64,000 bases of DNA from Odobenus rosmarus divergens (taxonomy: Eukaryota > Chordata > Mammalia > Carnivora > Odobenidae). Below the pieces are notes generated by a model that was given only the letters and a program-made list of their open reading frames with translations, did no database searches and had not been told where the DNA came from. Position 1 is the stretch's first letter. Every line of letters starts with the position of its first letter. Below are positions 23,231-36,136 of this stretch, piece by piece. The translations under genes and the position numbers were made by a program. The stretch covers positions 1,681,864 through 1,745,863 of the forward strand of contig NW_004450477.1 in the NCBI RefSeq assembly GCF_000321225.1. Direction: 5' to 3'.

Positions 23231-23910
23231 AGAATCCACCCATTTTCATAGCAGCAATATTGACAATAGCCAGAAGCAACCCAAGTACCCATCAACAGAT
23301 GAAGGGATAAGCAAAACATGGTATATACATACAATGGTATGTACATACAATGAAATATTCTTGTGCCTTAACAAAAATCCGGGTACATGCTACAGCACGG
23401 ATGAAACTTGAAGACCTCATGTTAAAGGAAATGTCAATCACAGAAAGCAGTACTGTATGGTTCCGCTTATGAGGTACCTAGAATAAAATTCATGAAAGGA
23501 GAAAGTAGGATGGTGGTTTGCAGGGGCTGGGGAGAGGGAGATCTGGTGAGTTCTCAGTGCGTATAGAGTTTTAGTTTCGTAAGATGAAAACCATTCTGGA
23601 GATGGATGCTGATGCTGTTTGTACAGCAACGTCAATGTTAATACCACTGAGCTAGGGCGCCTGGGTGGCTCAGTCGTTAAGCGTCTGCCTTCAGCTCAGG
23701 TCATGATCCCACGGTCCTGGGATCGAGTCCCACATCGGGCTCCCCGCTCCGTCTCCCTCTCCCACTCCCCCTGCTTGTGTTCCCTCTCTCGCTGTGCCTC
23801 TCTCTGTCAAATAAATAAAATCTTTAAAAAAAAAAAAAAAAATACCACTGAGCTATATGTTTAAATGGTGAAAATGGTAAAGTGTATGTTCTGTGTGTTT
23901 ACTACAATGA
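23231..23910 (+). mobile_element. L1 3'-end fragment
   Basis: Sense-strand L1 3' sequence: AGCAGCAATATTGACAATAG, then GATGAAACTTGAAGACCTCA, then GGGCTGGGGAGAGGGAGA and GTTTAAATGGTGAAAATGG, in the usual order of the ORF2 end and 3' UTR. A SINE splits it at 23655-23840. Confidence 0.85.
23655..23840 (+). repeat. Carnivore SINE, type A, inside L1
   Basis: A forward SINE with an exact duplication AATACCACTGAGCTA at 23640-23654 and 23841-23855; the duplicated bases belong to the host L1. Confidence 0.96.
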
Positions 23911-25118
23911 GAGAGACTCATGATTAGCCAGATACACAGGAGAAAGACCACTTGCATATGCTGTCACGGAAGCCTAAGGCAAAGAGCGTTTCAAGAATGA
24001 GCAAAGGGTTGATAAGTCCAAATGCTCAGCAAAGGTTAAGTAAGATGATGACTAAAAAGTGCCTGTTGATTTTCAGCAATGAAGAGGTAGTTGGTGATCT
24101 TGGTGAAGCTAATTTCAATGGCCTGGCCAAACTGGAATCCAAACTGGAGTCCAGAGCAAGCGGAGAGGGTAGGTTTAGTTAAGCCTTAAGATATTTGACC
24201 ATAGAGAAGAGGAGAGAAAGAGGAACCTGTGGGGAAGAAGGACTTGCACAGTTCAGTGACGCTGGGAAGGAGTCAAGCGAAGGGGCATGAAAGGTCTGCT
24301 AGAAAGTGACAGAGCAAGGCTTCAAAAAGGCAGGAGGCAACTGGCCAGGATCCACCTCCTCGTGGCAGCAAGCAAGAAGGAGTAAGATGGCTACCTTGTA
24401 GGCAAATGTATGGGTTTGGGGGCAGGAAACTTAAATTCTTGTCTGATGGCTTCAATACCCTCTGAAGTCAGAGGCAAGACCATCTGCTGAGGGAGGGGAA
24501 GGTGGAAGGGTCAGAGATCTAAAGAAACAAAGGGTATTAAGATGTCTGATGTATGAAGAATGACCGAGTGCTGACTAAGGAAGCAGAGGGATGATCTGGA
24601 AGCACTGACACCCACTTGGGTTGGGGGCGGGCGGAGGCTGGATTTATAGTTGTGCTGATCTTCTAGGTAGAGCCCCTTGTCCCCCAGCATGGCTCAGCAA
24701 GCAGTCCAAATGAGGCACATGCACCTGAGCAGATGAAAACTTCCTAAAGAGCTCCTTTTTGGGAGAAACCTGAAAATTGATCACAAGGACAATACATTGA
24801 AAATGGGCTAATGCTTTGTTGGAAAGGCTGTAGGTGCCAAATGAGTGGCTGCAAATGTTTGGTTTAGGACTTGTTTGCGATTACTGTGAGGATGGTAACT
24901 CGTGAGGGCCCCCTGTCGACAAAGTAGATTATTAGGGACCAGCCTTAATGAACGATTGATGGTTGAATTCAAAGGGAAACTGAGCAGTTTGAGTAGTTTG
25001 GCCTCTTCTCTCCTTCCATTCACAAACTTGGATTGCCAACTACTCTGTTGCATAGAAATAAAACTGCTAGTTGCTTAACAAACCCTTAATGTTGTATATC
25101 TCAATAGGAGATTTCTGC

Positions 25119-25235
25119 TTTTTTTTTTTTTTTTTTAAATCCTGGTATAGTTAACCATACAGTGTTAGATTAGTTTCAGGTGTACAATATAGTGATTCAG
25201 CAATTCTCTTTGCAACAATATGGATGGATCTAGAG
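25119..25235 (-). mobile_element. Short L1 copy with 5' inversion
   Basis: A poly-T run and antisense L1 3' UTR (TTAACCATACAGTGTTAGAT) join directly to sense-oriented L1 sequence (GCAACAATATGGATGGATCT). The join of opposite strands is what twin priming leaves. Imperfect repeats AGATTTCTGC and AGATTTCAGC flank it. Confidence 0.75.
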
Positions 25236-25245
25236 AGATTTCAGC

Positions 25246-28078
25246 CTTTTTGCATAGAGGACCAGGATTTGGTTAAGTAATACTCATTTTGCTAGCAAAA
25301 TGTCACTAAGTTTTCTCTGAGGTTGACCTACCTTATCACTTTACAAGTGGGCTGTGGTATGTGGAAAAGAATGCTATTGATGTCCCCTAGGCCGGTGCCT
25401 GGAATGCTTGTGTATATTGAGGCCCCTAATCAAGTGTTTCTTCTACCCTTGTCACCATCAGAGTTTGTTTTTCCAGTCTGAGAGATGAAAAATAGTGAAT
25501 ATGATGGGCATCAACCCTAGGATACTTCTTATTCCCACTGATACCCTCAGAACTTTAGAGCAGATTTCTAAATGTCCTGCAATAATAATGTTCTATATCT
25601 ATGCCACCTAATTTGATAGCCATTAGCCATGTACCCATTGAGTGTTTGAAATGGGACTATGAACAGTTCCTATGCATTTTAAGTATTTAATCTTAATGTG
25701 AACAGCCACATGGGGCCAGTGGCTGCTGTATTGGGCAGCCAGCTCCAGAAGCCAGATTAGATAGAACTGAAATTTTAAATACAGCTTACAAATAGAGCCA
25801 ACCCAGGAAGCTCCTCTGGTCTTTGATGTCCAAACAAGTCTGGCCTGGCCTCATTCTGCCATCAAGTTGGTTACAGCCTAGGGATTCTGGTCTGAGGGTG
25901 AATAGAGGGAAGGGAGTAAGATCTGAAAGCCGCCTACAGCCAAGGTGGATTCACCTTCAGTTTACCTAAACAGTCTAACCTGAATACCAGAGTCCTGTCG
26001 ACAGAGAAGAAAAAGATAGGGAGAGAACAAACTTTCCTTCATGACTACAGTGCATAAGTATTCTAAGAGCAACTTCACATAGGATGTCTTACGCGAAATT
26101 GGTTTGTCTTTATTATGTCCTATGTGAAATTTGTTTATGCTTGTTATAAATGCGTTTGAGAGCTCACAAACTTGTTCAGGGCCCCTAGTTAGTAAGTAGT
26201 AGAGGCAAGATTAGTACCCAAGCAGGTGTGAATCCATAGCTATTTCCACAAGTAGTACTCACAGCTAGATACCAGTGTTGGGAACTATCAGAGAAGCAGA
26301 AAACTTTCAGGGTAGGATTGGAGGTGAAATAGAGGTTATAGGAGGCAAATGACAGATTCTCTGTGTATCTGTTTAATTCTGATTATCTCAGAAATTGTAC
26401 CTATATTCCTCCTCTGCCTGCTTGCCTGCCCTCCTCACCCTCCCACCATTTCAGTTATGTTGATCATAGGTTACCTGTTCATGGAAATACAATTACTAGT
26501 GCCATGGAAGATGTACAATCGATCATTTGAATTAAAATGACTCAAGAAACAGAGCTATACATACCATCATCTTAGTTACCATCTAGGCAAAAATCAAACT
26601 ACTTGGTAATTATGTATACTTCTGATGTGTCTCATGAGAAGTATAGTAGATGAATCTAACTTCTCCCAGAGTTCCGGTGCTGCCTGCCTTTCTTCTCAAA
26701 TGTCTTAACCTCTGACATTCTACTTCTGTAGTATTTCCAAATTTTCCATTTTTTAAAATAATGGTAGAAATCATGAAAAGCAAATCGCCTATAAGTCTAC
26801 CCTAGCAATTTATTTTTCTTTTCCTTCTACTCATTCATATAATTTCACATAGTTGGAACAATACCTTGTGCATACGTCAGTGTACTGCTTTTTCATTCCA
26901 TTTTGTGTCACAAGTTTTCCATGCTGCCACACATATTCATGATTATAGTGTTAAGGTCTCTAAAACACTATAAAATTGACATCCTATTATTATTCCAACC
27001 TGGTATTGTTTGACTTACGGAGTCTGTTTCAAAGCGAAGTTTGGTAGGTTTTAAACTTACAGATCTTAACTGATTAAATATCCCTGACTGGAAGTCTCAT
27101 ACCTGTGTGTTCCCACATTCCCTGAGAATAATTATTATACTATAGAATTCCAGAGTGGGTATTACCTTGGATTTTAAGCTTTTTCACATGTAATTTTTCC
27201 AAAACATGATATTCTAAAGAAAAGTAGATAATACATTCTATTTTAATTATCATTCCCATCTCAGACATTAGGCACTTAATTTATGCTTCTTGAATTCTGC
27301 ATAATTTATAAAAGCGCTTTGACATGAGGTTGCTCAGCAGCTTGTACTGTGGATGACAGATTTTCAGCCTTGCTTACCTCAGATATCATTCTGCTTAAGA
27401 TGCATGCACTGACGTGTTTGCCTCTGTTCTAAAGTTAGTCCTGTTTCAGTCTTCAAAAAGCAATTCAAATGCATCACAGATTATCAGGTTAACATCAAAC
27501 TACATTAGGGAACATGAAACATGAACAGTAAAGGTCAAGATAAGTCTCAATGCCTCCCTAGAGAACTAAATTCTAGGTCATGAGGATTTTTTATTTTCCA
27601 ATACTTCATACTCTTGATTTGCAATATGGTGTTAGTCCTTTACTGGACCACGATATTTCAAAATGCTGATGTGTTCTGTTACGATTTTTCAAGGCAATGA
27701 CTAGGCTACATAATATCTACTTGGTAGAGTTTCTCTCATGGGATTCTTGTGCTTCCAACTTTATTTTTGCTCTTGGAGAGTGATACATTTCAGACTTGTG
27801 TGAGGTAATGCCACTCACACAACATTGCTTTGGCTTACAAGCTGGACTGAACCATAAGCACCCTTTTCCAGTGCCCGGCTTAGAGAAAAACTTAGCAAAA
27901 AATAAGAATTGAGTGCTTGGAATGTTGTGTAAGGATGTTATTGCCTCTAACCAGGAAAACCATTCTTTTAGAAAGGTGTCTTGAAATAAGAATATCTTAT
28001 CACTCTTGCCTCCTGCTCAAAACAAAATTTAAGAAATTGCCTAACTCAGGCACACCATTAAATTTGTTTCTTTTGTTT
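25246..28078. other. Non-coding with weak old repeats
   Basis: No gene recognised. A MIR-like reversed patch is at about 26165-26240. The 26760-27000 part (TTTCACATAGTTGGAACAAT, TTTTCCATGCTGCC) looks like another old repeat whose family I cannot fix. Confidence 0.45.
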
Positions 28079-28870
28079 CTTTAAAATTATTTAAATTCCA
28101 GTTAACACAGTGTAATATTAGTTTCTGGTGTACACCCAGTGCTCATCACAACAAGTACCCTCCTTAATCCCCCTCACCTATTTTGCCCATCCTCGAATCC
28201 CTCCCCCTTTCTGGTAACCTTCAGTTCTCTATAGTTAAGAGTCTGTTTCTTGGTTTGCCTCGTCCCCCCCCCAATAATCATTTGTTTTGTTCTTTAAATT
28301 CCACATATGAGTTAAATCATATGGTATTTGACTTATTTTGTTCCATATAATACTTTCTAGCTCCATCCATGTCATTGCAAATGGCAAGATTTCATTTTTA
28401 TGGCTGAATAATATTCCATTGTGTATATATCACATCATCTTTATCCATCAGTCAGTGGACATTGGGCTCTTTCCATAATTTGGCTATTGTAGATAATGCT
28501 GCTATAAACATCGAAGTGCATGTATCCCTTCAGTATCTTTGTACTCTTCGGGTAAGTACCTAGTGGTGCAATTGCTGGATCATAGGGTAATTTTTTAACT
28601 TTTTGAGGAACTTCCATCCTGTTTTCCAAAGTAGCTACACCAGCTTGCATTCCCACCAGCAGTGAAAGAAGTTTCCCCTTTCTCCACATTCTTGCCAACA
28701 TCTGTTCTTCGTGTTGTTGATTTCAGCCATTCTGACAGGTGTGAGGTGATATCTCATTGTAGTTTTGATTTGCATTTCCCTGATGATCAGTGATGTTGAG
28801 CATCTTTTCATGTGTCTGTTAGCCATCTGTATGCCCTCTTTGGTAAAATGTCTATTCATGTCTTCTGCCC
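28079..28870 (-). mobile_element. L1 3' end with ORF2 C-terminus
   Basis: Antisense L1: the 3' UTR lies at the left, then the ORF2 C-terminal region. The - strand from about 28880 encodes [16 protein letters not shown] and [12 protein letters not shown], hallmarks of the ORF2 tail, then [20 protein letters not shown]. The frame is broken near 28640-28700 and the copy is truncated at about 28870, so it is inactive. Confidence 0.93.
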
Positions 28871-29298
28871 AAAGCTGCATCTCATCAAAACTTCAATATT
28901 TTATTGTATGGGAAGACATCGAAACATGAAGCATTTGCTTTTCAATGTAATTCCATTTAAGTAAAGTTATTTTGGATTTCAGGGTAAAAATGGTAAAGAA
29001 TTCTGGTCGAAAAAAGTGACATTACTGACACAAAGAATAATTCACTTGGATGGAACTCAATAAATGGTTTTAAATATTACAAAATTTTGGTTGTCCTGGG
29101 ATTGTCATAAAAGCTTCAGAAGAGGTGGACTTTGAGCTGAGCCTACTTTTGTAAAATATGGATTAAGGAGAAGGAAAAAGGCCATCCCAGTTACCAGTCA
29201 CAAGGTATAAGGAACACCATAAACCATTTCAAGGAGGGTAGGAGGGGATGACAGATTCTTTAACGTGATTACTGGAGGATTAAGGGAGAAAGATAAAC
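28871..29298. other. Non-coding, no feature recognised
   Basis: Sequence between the L1 fragment and a SINE; nothing recognised. Confidence 0.5.
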
Positions 29299-29315
29299 TA
29301 GGATCAAATAGTTCT

Positions 29316-29508
29316 TTTTTTTTTAAGATTTTATTTATTTATTTGAGAGAGAGAGAGAATGAGAGACAGCACGAGAGGGAAGAGGGTCAGAGGGAGAAGC
29401 AGACTCCCCGCTGAGCAGGGAGCCCGATGCGGGACTCGATCCCGGGACTCCAGGATCATGACCTGAGCCGAAGGCAGTTGCTTAACCAACTGAGCCACCC
29501 AGGCGCCC
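29316..29508 (-). repeat. Carnivore SINE, type B
   Basis: A full-length reversed copy with a 17-bp exact duplication TAGGATCAAATAGTTCT at 29299-29315 and 29509-29525, so a relatively young insertion. Confidence 0.97.
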
Positions 29509-29632
29509 TAGGATCAAATAGTTCTGAGTCCCAAATACCAGGTAAGTTGTCTAAGCTTCGTATTTAAACTTTGTATTTTAGATAGTGGGAAATACTGTAC
29601 ACAATGCAAACAATCTAGAAACATTGAATTCT

Positions 29633-29809
29633 TTTTTAAAGATTTTGTCAGAGAGAGCATGAGAGAGAGAGGCAGGGAAACTGGCAGGCAGAGGGAGAAG
29701 CAGGCTCCCAGTTGAGCAGGGAGCCCAATGCGGGACTCAATCCCAGGACCCTGGGATCACGACCCAAGCCAAGGTAGATGCTTAACCTACTGAGCCACCC
29801 AGGTGTTCC
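29633..29809 (-). repeat. Carnivore SINE
   Basis: A reversed copy with a 17-bp exact duplication TAGAAACATTGAATTCT at 29616-29632 and 29810-29826. The SINE body is more diverged than its neighbour. Confidence 0.97.
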
Positions 29810-29829
29810 TAGAAACATTGAATTCTAAG

Positions 29830-31650
29830 ATGGTAGTCTAAAAACCTAGTTTTGCTTCCCTTCTCTCCAGATCATCAATTGAAATAATTTAAAAAGAAAA
29901 AAAATTACGGCAATTCTGGAAACAGTAAGGATCAGAAATTGACAAACTTCTAGAACCTGGAAAGGAGATAGGATTATACTGCTAGCTAAAAAAAAATTTT
30001 AAGACAAAAATATGGAAAAAGAACAGTTGAAATAATTCAAAGAATTATTGTAATCCAGATGAAATAGTTCTGAGAATAGAAGAAAACAAAAAATTTATCC
30101 TTTGAATGAAAAGTACTGCATTCATCAAACTCCACTACCCATTTGCTTTAAAAAAAAAAAAAAAAGTTGCTATGGATGAGATTAGAAAACATGAGTTCTT
30201 GCAAATTAAAAATCAAGGGAAAGACTTTGAATGTTGACACAGTATTCCAGAGCATAAACCAAAAAAAAAAAAAAAAAAGTGAAAAATATTGAGAGATCTG
30301 AAAGGATGATCTAGAAGTTCCAACATAGTTTGAGTCTTTAAAGGAAAAAACAAATCGGAAAGAAAGGCCTAAAAATTCAGATTAAAAGAGGCCAACCCTT
30401 TACCCATCTTGGTGAAATTTCAGCATACAGAACGACTTAGAGCTTCTGGGGTGGAAAGTTAGATGATGAGAAGATTACCAACACAAGTGATCACCTGAAT
30501 GGCATAAACTTTGGTACATAGTGTTGGAAGTTGGGAGACCATAGAACCAGGCTTTCAAAGCTTGGAGGGAATGGATTTTGGAACTATAATTCTGTACACA
30601 GCCCAACTATCAATAAAGTATGAGAGCAAGTAGACATTTTCTGACCTGAAGCCTTGAAAACGTTACCCCTCTTCTCAAACAACTTGAAGATACAGTCTAG
30701 GAAAAGAGGAGAGGAAAAAGATAAATGTTAATATAACATCCAAAAACCATGGAACTACTAGAGGAGTCCAAATATAAGAAACACCAAGATGCCAACAATA
30801 ATAGCAAAGCAATTGGCCTAAATTAATGGGTTCCATGAGGCAGGTCTTGTAGAAAAAAGTCAGATTCTACTATAAATTTAGAGTTCAAATCTGAGTGTTC
30901 TTTATCATACAATGATAGTTCTAGGTTTCTTCTCTTGGAAAAAATAGTTAAAATCTCTAGGAAAACTATGTAGATACAGATAGGTCAAATACATAAAGTA
31001 AGATTCAACTTTAAAATGACTCATGCTTTTGAACAATTAATGGCCTATGGAAAGATAATCCATTTGACCTTGATGGTTTTGTAAGAATATTCTTCTGATT
31101 GCAAGATGTAATGAGATCATATTTCTTTCTCTATGAAAGGTGACACCACTTGATTTTTGGAAAGAAGAAATGACCTGATCATAAGTGCCATTTACCACAC
31201 TTCAAGTTTAGAAGCAATCTACAGTCAAAACAAGGAAGCCTTAAATACAGTCATAGAACATAATGTAAATATTAAGGATAAAGGAGACCTACTGGTAGAG
31301 TCATGCAAATTAAAAGCAGAAAAGTTCGCAGAGAGACCTAAAATGGAGAGTCAATAGGTCATGCTCCTTGGAATGAGTCAAGAAATAGGATTTTAAGAAC
31401 GTAGCTTAAAGTCGTAATGGTAACTACTGGAATAATTCAAAATATTACCAATAATTGAAAGAGGCGAGAAGCAATAGAAGTGTTGAATTTCTTTCAGAGT
31501 AGAAAATACTATGTTGATACATTAAGAATAGAACATACCTGAATTTTTAGAACTACAATTGTAACTCCAGAAGAATTAAAAACAGAAGTAGTTCAAAAAG
31601 ATTAGTTACTTAAAATGGGACTAGGGGTAAGGGAAAGTAGTAAGAGATGT
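29830..31650 (+). mobile_element. Probable old HAL1/L1-like element
   Basis: Starts with a CTAAGATGGTAGTC motif like the start of old L1-type elements and later has CTATAATTCTGTACACAGCC and TATCAATAAAGTATGAGAGC, which resemble the 3' part of HAL1/L1ME elements. It is A-rich and very decayed; the extent is approximate. Confidence 0.45.
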
Positions 31651-33653
31651 TTGCTTTTAATATGAGGCATTCTGTATGTCCTCAAATTCCTCTGTGTAGT
31701 CCACAAACCACAAATAGTCCCCTATGTTAAGAGGGTTAAAAGGACAGCACAGATGGACCCTTGGAAGTTTTCACATTTGCCTGTAGCTCAGGTGACATGA
31801 TTATGGAAACAAAGAAAAATTGAAAGGCAATTGGAGAAGAATGGGTAGAATTCGATGGCTGGTAAATAATTGAACAGGATGGGTTTTTTTGTTTTTTGTT
31901 TGTTTTTAAGGGAATAAAGCAAAGATGTATAATATTTTCAGACTCCTTGATAAGAGTAGTCTGAACTGAAGCTATGGACAAAATGACACCCAGGATAATA
32001 TACGTGTTACACTTCCTGATGCTTTGCTGTTCCTTATCCAGTAGTAGTATTTCTCTAGGCTGGCCAAGAAATGAAAATGTGGCCATATTATTAAGTGATA
32101 CTTGTCATTCGGTCAACTATTTGTCATAATGGGATAACCCCAATTTTTTTTTATTTAATCATAAGTGTCAAATACATCACACTACAGAACCACAGTGGAC
32201 CACAGGAAAGAATAAGCCAAATAGCACTTGTTTGGTCAAAACTTTCAGATCAACAAAGAATCGGATGCTTCAGGTTAACAGTGGATACTGGCTCTATCCT
32301 GTCTTGACAGTGATTGGATTTGCGACTGGAGGGGAAGAGGCCAGGTTTTACCGCATTAGAAGCTCTCAAAACTCCAGGGCTCTGAATATTTGAGTTTTCA
32401 GTGAGCTTCTAATCCTGCTCTGCTACCCTGAGCTGGGATTTTAGCAACTTCTGGGCTTGATCCTATTTACTTTATCCTATTTACGACAAGTTTTTTAAAC
32501 ACCTAAGTCGAAGCTGGGAAGACTAGAGTTCTTTTCCAAACCCTTTCATAAACTATGCTCTCTGCAGGTCCTCCTCGTTCACAGCCTGACACCCTTCCTC
32601 ACTCATGGATTATCTGTTGCAATTATTTGCTGAAGGCCTTCCGACTAAAACGCCACCTTTTTCCAACTGCAAAAGAACAAAGCATTTTACACAAATCTAT
32701 TTCAATTCCTAGAACTGTATGACTTTTCTTTAGGACTGGAAACAATCTCAAGATTAATAAAATTTCTCAAGATCTTTGGAACAGAATCCAAAAGTTCACT
32801 GAGCTTCTATTTCCCATTTTGCAGAGACGGATAATTATGTGTAAAATCACACAGAAAACTTGGCTCTCACATTTGCCTGACTGATATTCAAGGGGAATCA
32901 AAAAAGATCTTTTCAGTAATGTAATACTTCGGATGGCAACATCTCCCCTTGCTGGAGGGCCTTGTGTTTTGCCAGGTAAAAATCAGTGTGAAAAAGCTCT
33001 GAAAGGTCAAACAGATTGTTTTGGTTTTGGTTTGTGGTTGGGTTCTTGCCTTCCATGTTGTGAATGGCTAAAGCGATAGATTTAGAAGAGGGAAGTAAAT
33101 TATTTTTTTGCTTGGAGGGAGGGGGATTGGAGAAAATAAAATCTGGAAAGTAGTCCAGGTTAACTATACATCCTAGAATCGCCGAATTAGGAAACAACCC
33201 CCCCCCCAAAGAGGTTCTTCAGTCATCTTAGCCGAATCAAGCTGCTCATCTTGACCAGCATTAGCAAAGCCACGTTGCTTTTCTCGACGTGAATGTGTCC
33301 TTTATATAGTATTTGCGCAAGGCATGACCTAAGCGTGGATTTGCAAATGTTTCATAACTGCTGTGAAGTTTATTGGCTCAGCTCCACAGAGCTATGTTCA
33401 ATCTTCAGGAACTCTTCTCAAGTAATGTGAATGTGGGAGGAGACCACTTGTGGGAGGATTTACTTTACCCAGAGTCAGAGTGTTTTGCATGCAGAATGCG
33501 ACACTGCTGCTCAGCAGGTTGTGTCCCAATGTAAGTGACCAGCCAGAGAAACATTTCTTGGACTTGTCATCCAGCCTCAGAGCTTCCCCTCTGCATAGCT
33601 TTGAACATAGGAAATAGCAACACTGTGCTTCCTTATTTCTTCCAAGCAAGAAT
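31651..33653. other. Non-coding, weak MIR only
   Basis: No gene supported. A reversed MIR-like patch is at about 32800-32885. The 116-codon - strand frame at 31736-32086 and the 98-codon one at 32913-33209 have no domain I recognise. Confidence 0.45.
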
Positions 33654-33668
33654 TGCCTGTGAATTTTT

Positions 33669-33848
33669 TTTTAAAGATTTTATTTATTTATTAGAGAGAG
33701 AGAGAGAGCATGAGAGGGGGGAGGGTCAGAGGGAGAAGCAGACTCCCCGCTGAGCAGGGAGCCCGATGCGGGACTCGATCCCGGGACTCCAGGATCATGA
33801 CCTGAGCCGAAGGCAGTCGCTCAACCAACTGAGCCACCCAGGCGCCCC
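33669..33848 (-). repeat. Carnivore SINE, type B
   Basis: A reversed full-length copy flanked by TGCCTGTGAATTTTT (33654-33668) and TGCCTATGAATTTTT (33849-33863), one mismatch. Confidence 0.96.
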
Positions 33849-33863
33849 TGCCTATGAATTTTT

Positions 33864-35690
33864 TAAGCCAATATTTTAATTTGCTGAAAACAGGGATTCT
33901 GACTTTCATGATGTAATCTGATTAGTCAGTGCTGTTGTGAAGATGAGATGGTAGATAAATGTTCCTGGCTTTTCTCCTCGTCCTGAATGTTCTGGATGGA
34001 CAGGGACTCTAAAGAGAGGACAACTCAGATACTGTTACATTTACATCATAATTCATTTGACCTGAGTTGCTGCTCTCCTCTTCCTCGCTTTATCGTGAGG
34101 CAAGCTGAAGTTATGTTCAAGTGGTGGCTGAGAGGTCTAGCAGTCCCACTGAACCTAGCCCAGTGCAATAATCAGAGGGAAGAATCTATCTCTACAAGAG
34201 CGTATGTGAAGGATTCAAAACAGAAATATTTACAGGCTCTTCTCTCTGCTTATTCCACACAGGGAAGTCTTTTCTCATGCTGATACCGGGAGGCAGAACT
34301 AGCATGCCAGGTTAAGAGGTAACCAAATTAAATCCCACCCTTCCTATATATGGTGAGGGATAGGTTTCTCAGGGTAGTTAGATTGTATTGGGGCACTTCA
34401 GTATCCAAAGTAAAACTTTGAATGTTTATCCTGAAAGTGAGAGGAAACCAGTGAAGACCTTTGAAAAAGAAGGGACAAAAGATAGCTCTTGGGGTGATAG
34501 GTCAGAAGCCTTGAGAAATAAGTATATAAGGAAGCGAGGAAACCTCTCAAGAGTCTCATAATCTAGGCATGAAGTAGTAGGTGGGCAGTGGGATGTGAGG
34601 AGTAGCAGAAGAAAAGGGAGGGAACTGTGTGTCTCATGGTTCATGTCTCACTGTGAAATGAACAGATAGGGTGACCAAATCAGAGAGATGGGGTGGGGGT
34701 GGGGCAAAGATGCTGAGGCGTCACAACTGAGTGCTGGATATGGGTCCAGTTCAAGCAGGAGAGGTGACAAGGGGTGGGGAGCCAAGTAAAGGAGAAGCTT
34801 CCTCATTAAATGCACTGTGCATCATCCAAAGCAAGGGCGCCAGCCTAATTTCTGCTTCTGCCTCTGGTCTGCTTATTCAGTAAGTGAGGGAGTGTGGTGA
34901 TGACTAGACACCACACCACATTTTTACAAGGTGCTTCTGGAAATCTGAATGGAGATCTGATTTTTCGAGTTGCACTCACGGCAACTTTCCCTCAGGGAAA
35001 CGTGCTTGGTTCAGCAGACGATGTCTGTTTTCTGCTGATGTTTCTATCACTACCACTTGGGGCCAGGTATGTTCTCCCTCTCCAGAGATATTTGGCCTCT
35101 GCAGAAAATCCATATCCTACTAAAGGCATTCACTGACATCTGCCCCCTCTTGTTCCTGTGTTGTGGGTTGGAAAGCTCTGTGTGGCTTTGCCCCTCCCTG
35201 AGGGTTCCAGACACAAGGCAAAAGACAGGTTCCCTCTACTTGCAAATCCCCAAATTGACTTGAGTCATGCCTGGGACTAGGAGAGAGAGGGCAGGATCCC
35301 TTCTCAGGGACACTCACCAGCCTCCTACCTCAACAGTCTCCAACTAGTAATGTGGTCTTGTGATTTATAGCATGAACTTTAAGTTCTGAATCATTCGAGG
35401 ATCTTAAGCCTTTGATACTTGAAAATCAGACTTTTGAGGCTCACAAATTTTTCTTCAGGTTTTTCTCCATGCCATGGGCATTAAAGTGTATTTTGAAACT
35501 CAGTACTTGAGCACTGTCCCCCCCCAACACACACACACCCTTTAAATTCTTTAACAACCCTGTGTGGAGGAAATGGGGAGTTAAGGAGGTAGAACGGGGT
35601 GAGTGTGGCAGAATGTATTTTTCATAGATGGCTACCACAATAGCTCCCCCCACCACGTTTCTCTTATAGTGTGATATTGACATTCCTCCC
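33864..35690. other. Non-coding with one old repeat-like part
   Basis: 34400-34800 (TTTATCCTGAAAGTGAGAGG, GAAGACCTTTGAAAAAGAAG) resembles the same unnamed old repeat as at 22.2-24.7 kb. The remainder shows no gene. Confidence 0.4.
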
Positions 35691-35699
35691 ATTTATGAT

Positions 35700-36135
35700 T
35701 CTGTTGGAGTCAATATCCCTTCTTGAATCTGGGTTCCCTTGACCAGCAAAGTATGATAGAAGTTAAGCTTTGGGACTTCCAAGAGTAGATTCTGAAACCC
35801 CATGCTCTTTTGCCTGTTCTTTAGGGATGATCATGCTTGGAATCCAGCCACCATGCTGTGAGGGAGCCCAAGCCATGGGGAGAGGTGTTTGTATGTGTTC
35901 TACCAGAGCCCCAGCTGAGGTCCCAACCAAAAGGCAATATCGACCACCAGTTGTGAGGCTGAGGAAGCCATTAAGATGACTTCGGTGGTCAGCCATCCTT
36001 CTAATTACAAATGCACAAGAGATCATAAGTGACAACCACCTAGTGTGTCTAGTCAGCTTGGAGAATAAAAGATAATAAAATGACTGTCGTTTTAACCCCC
36101 TAAGTCATTCCTTACACAGCAATAGAGAACCAACA
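35700..36135 (+). repeat. Probable MaLR-type LTR
   Basis: The end GAGAATAAAAGATAATAAAA then CCTTACACAGCAATAGAGAA resembles the 3' end of MLT1-type (ERVL-MaLR) LTRs. There is no retroviral coding sequence. The family assignment is tentative. Confidence 0.45.
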
Positions 36136-36136
36136 G

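Larger units (their letters stand above)
22200..24700 (+). repeat. Ancient interspersed repeat, interrupted
   Basis: Scattered segments (GGGCCTTGGCAGGCCAGTGA, GTTCAGGATGCCTGTGATCT, AGGTTAAGTAAGATGATGAC, GTTGGTGATCTTGGTGAAGC) occur in the order of a long, old mammalian repeat I have seen elsewhere but cannot name with confidence. An L1 at 23231-23910 and its SINE split it. No protein coding is supported. Confidence 0.45.

Noticed and set aside
31736..32086. 116-codon - strand frame
   Set aside because: AT-rich chance frame with no domain or codon-use signal.
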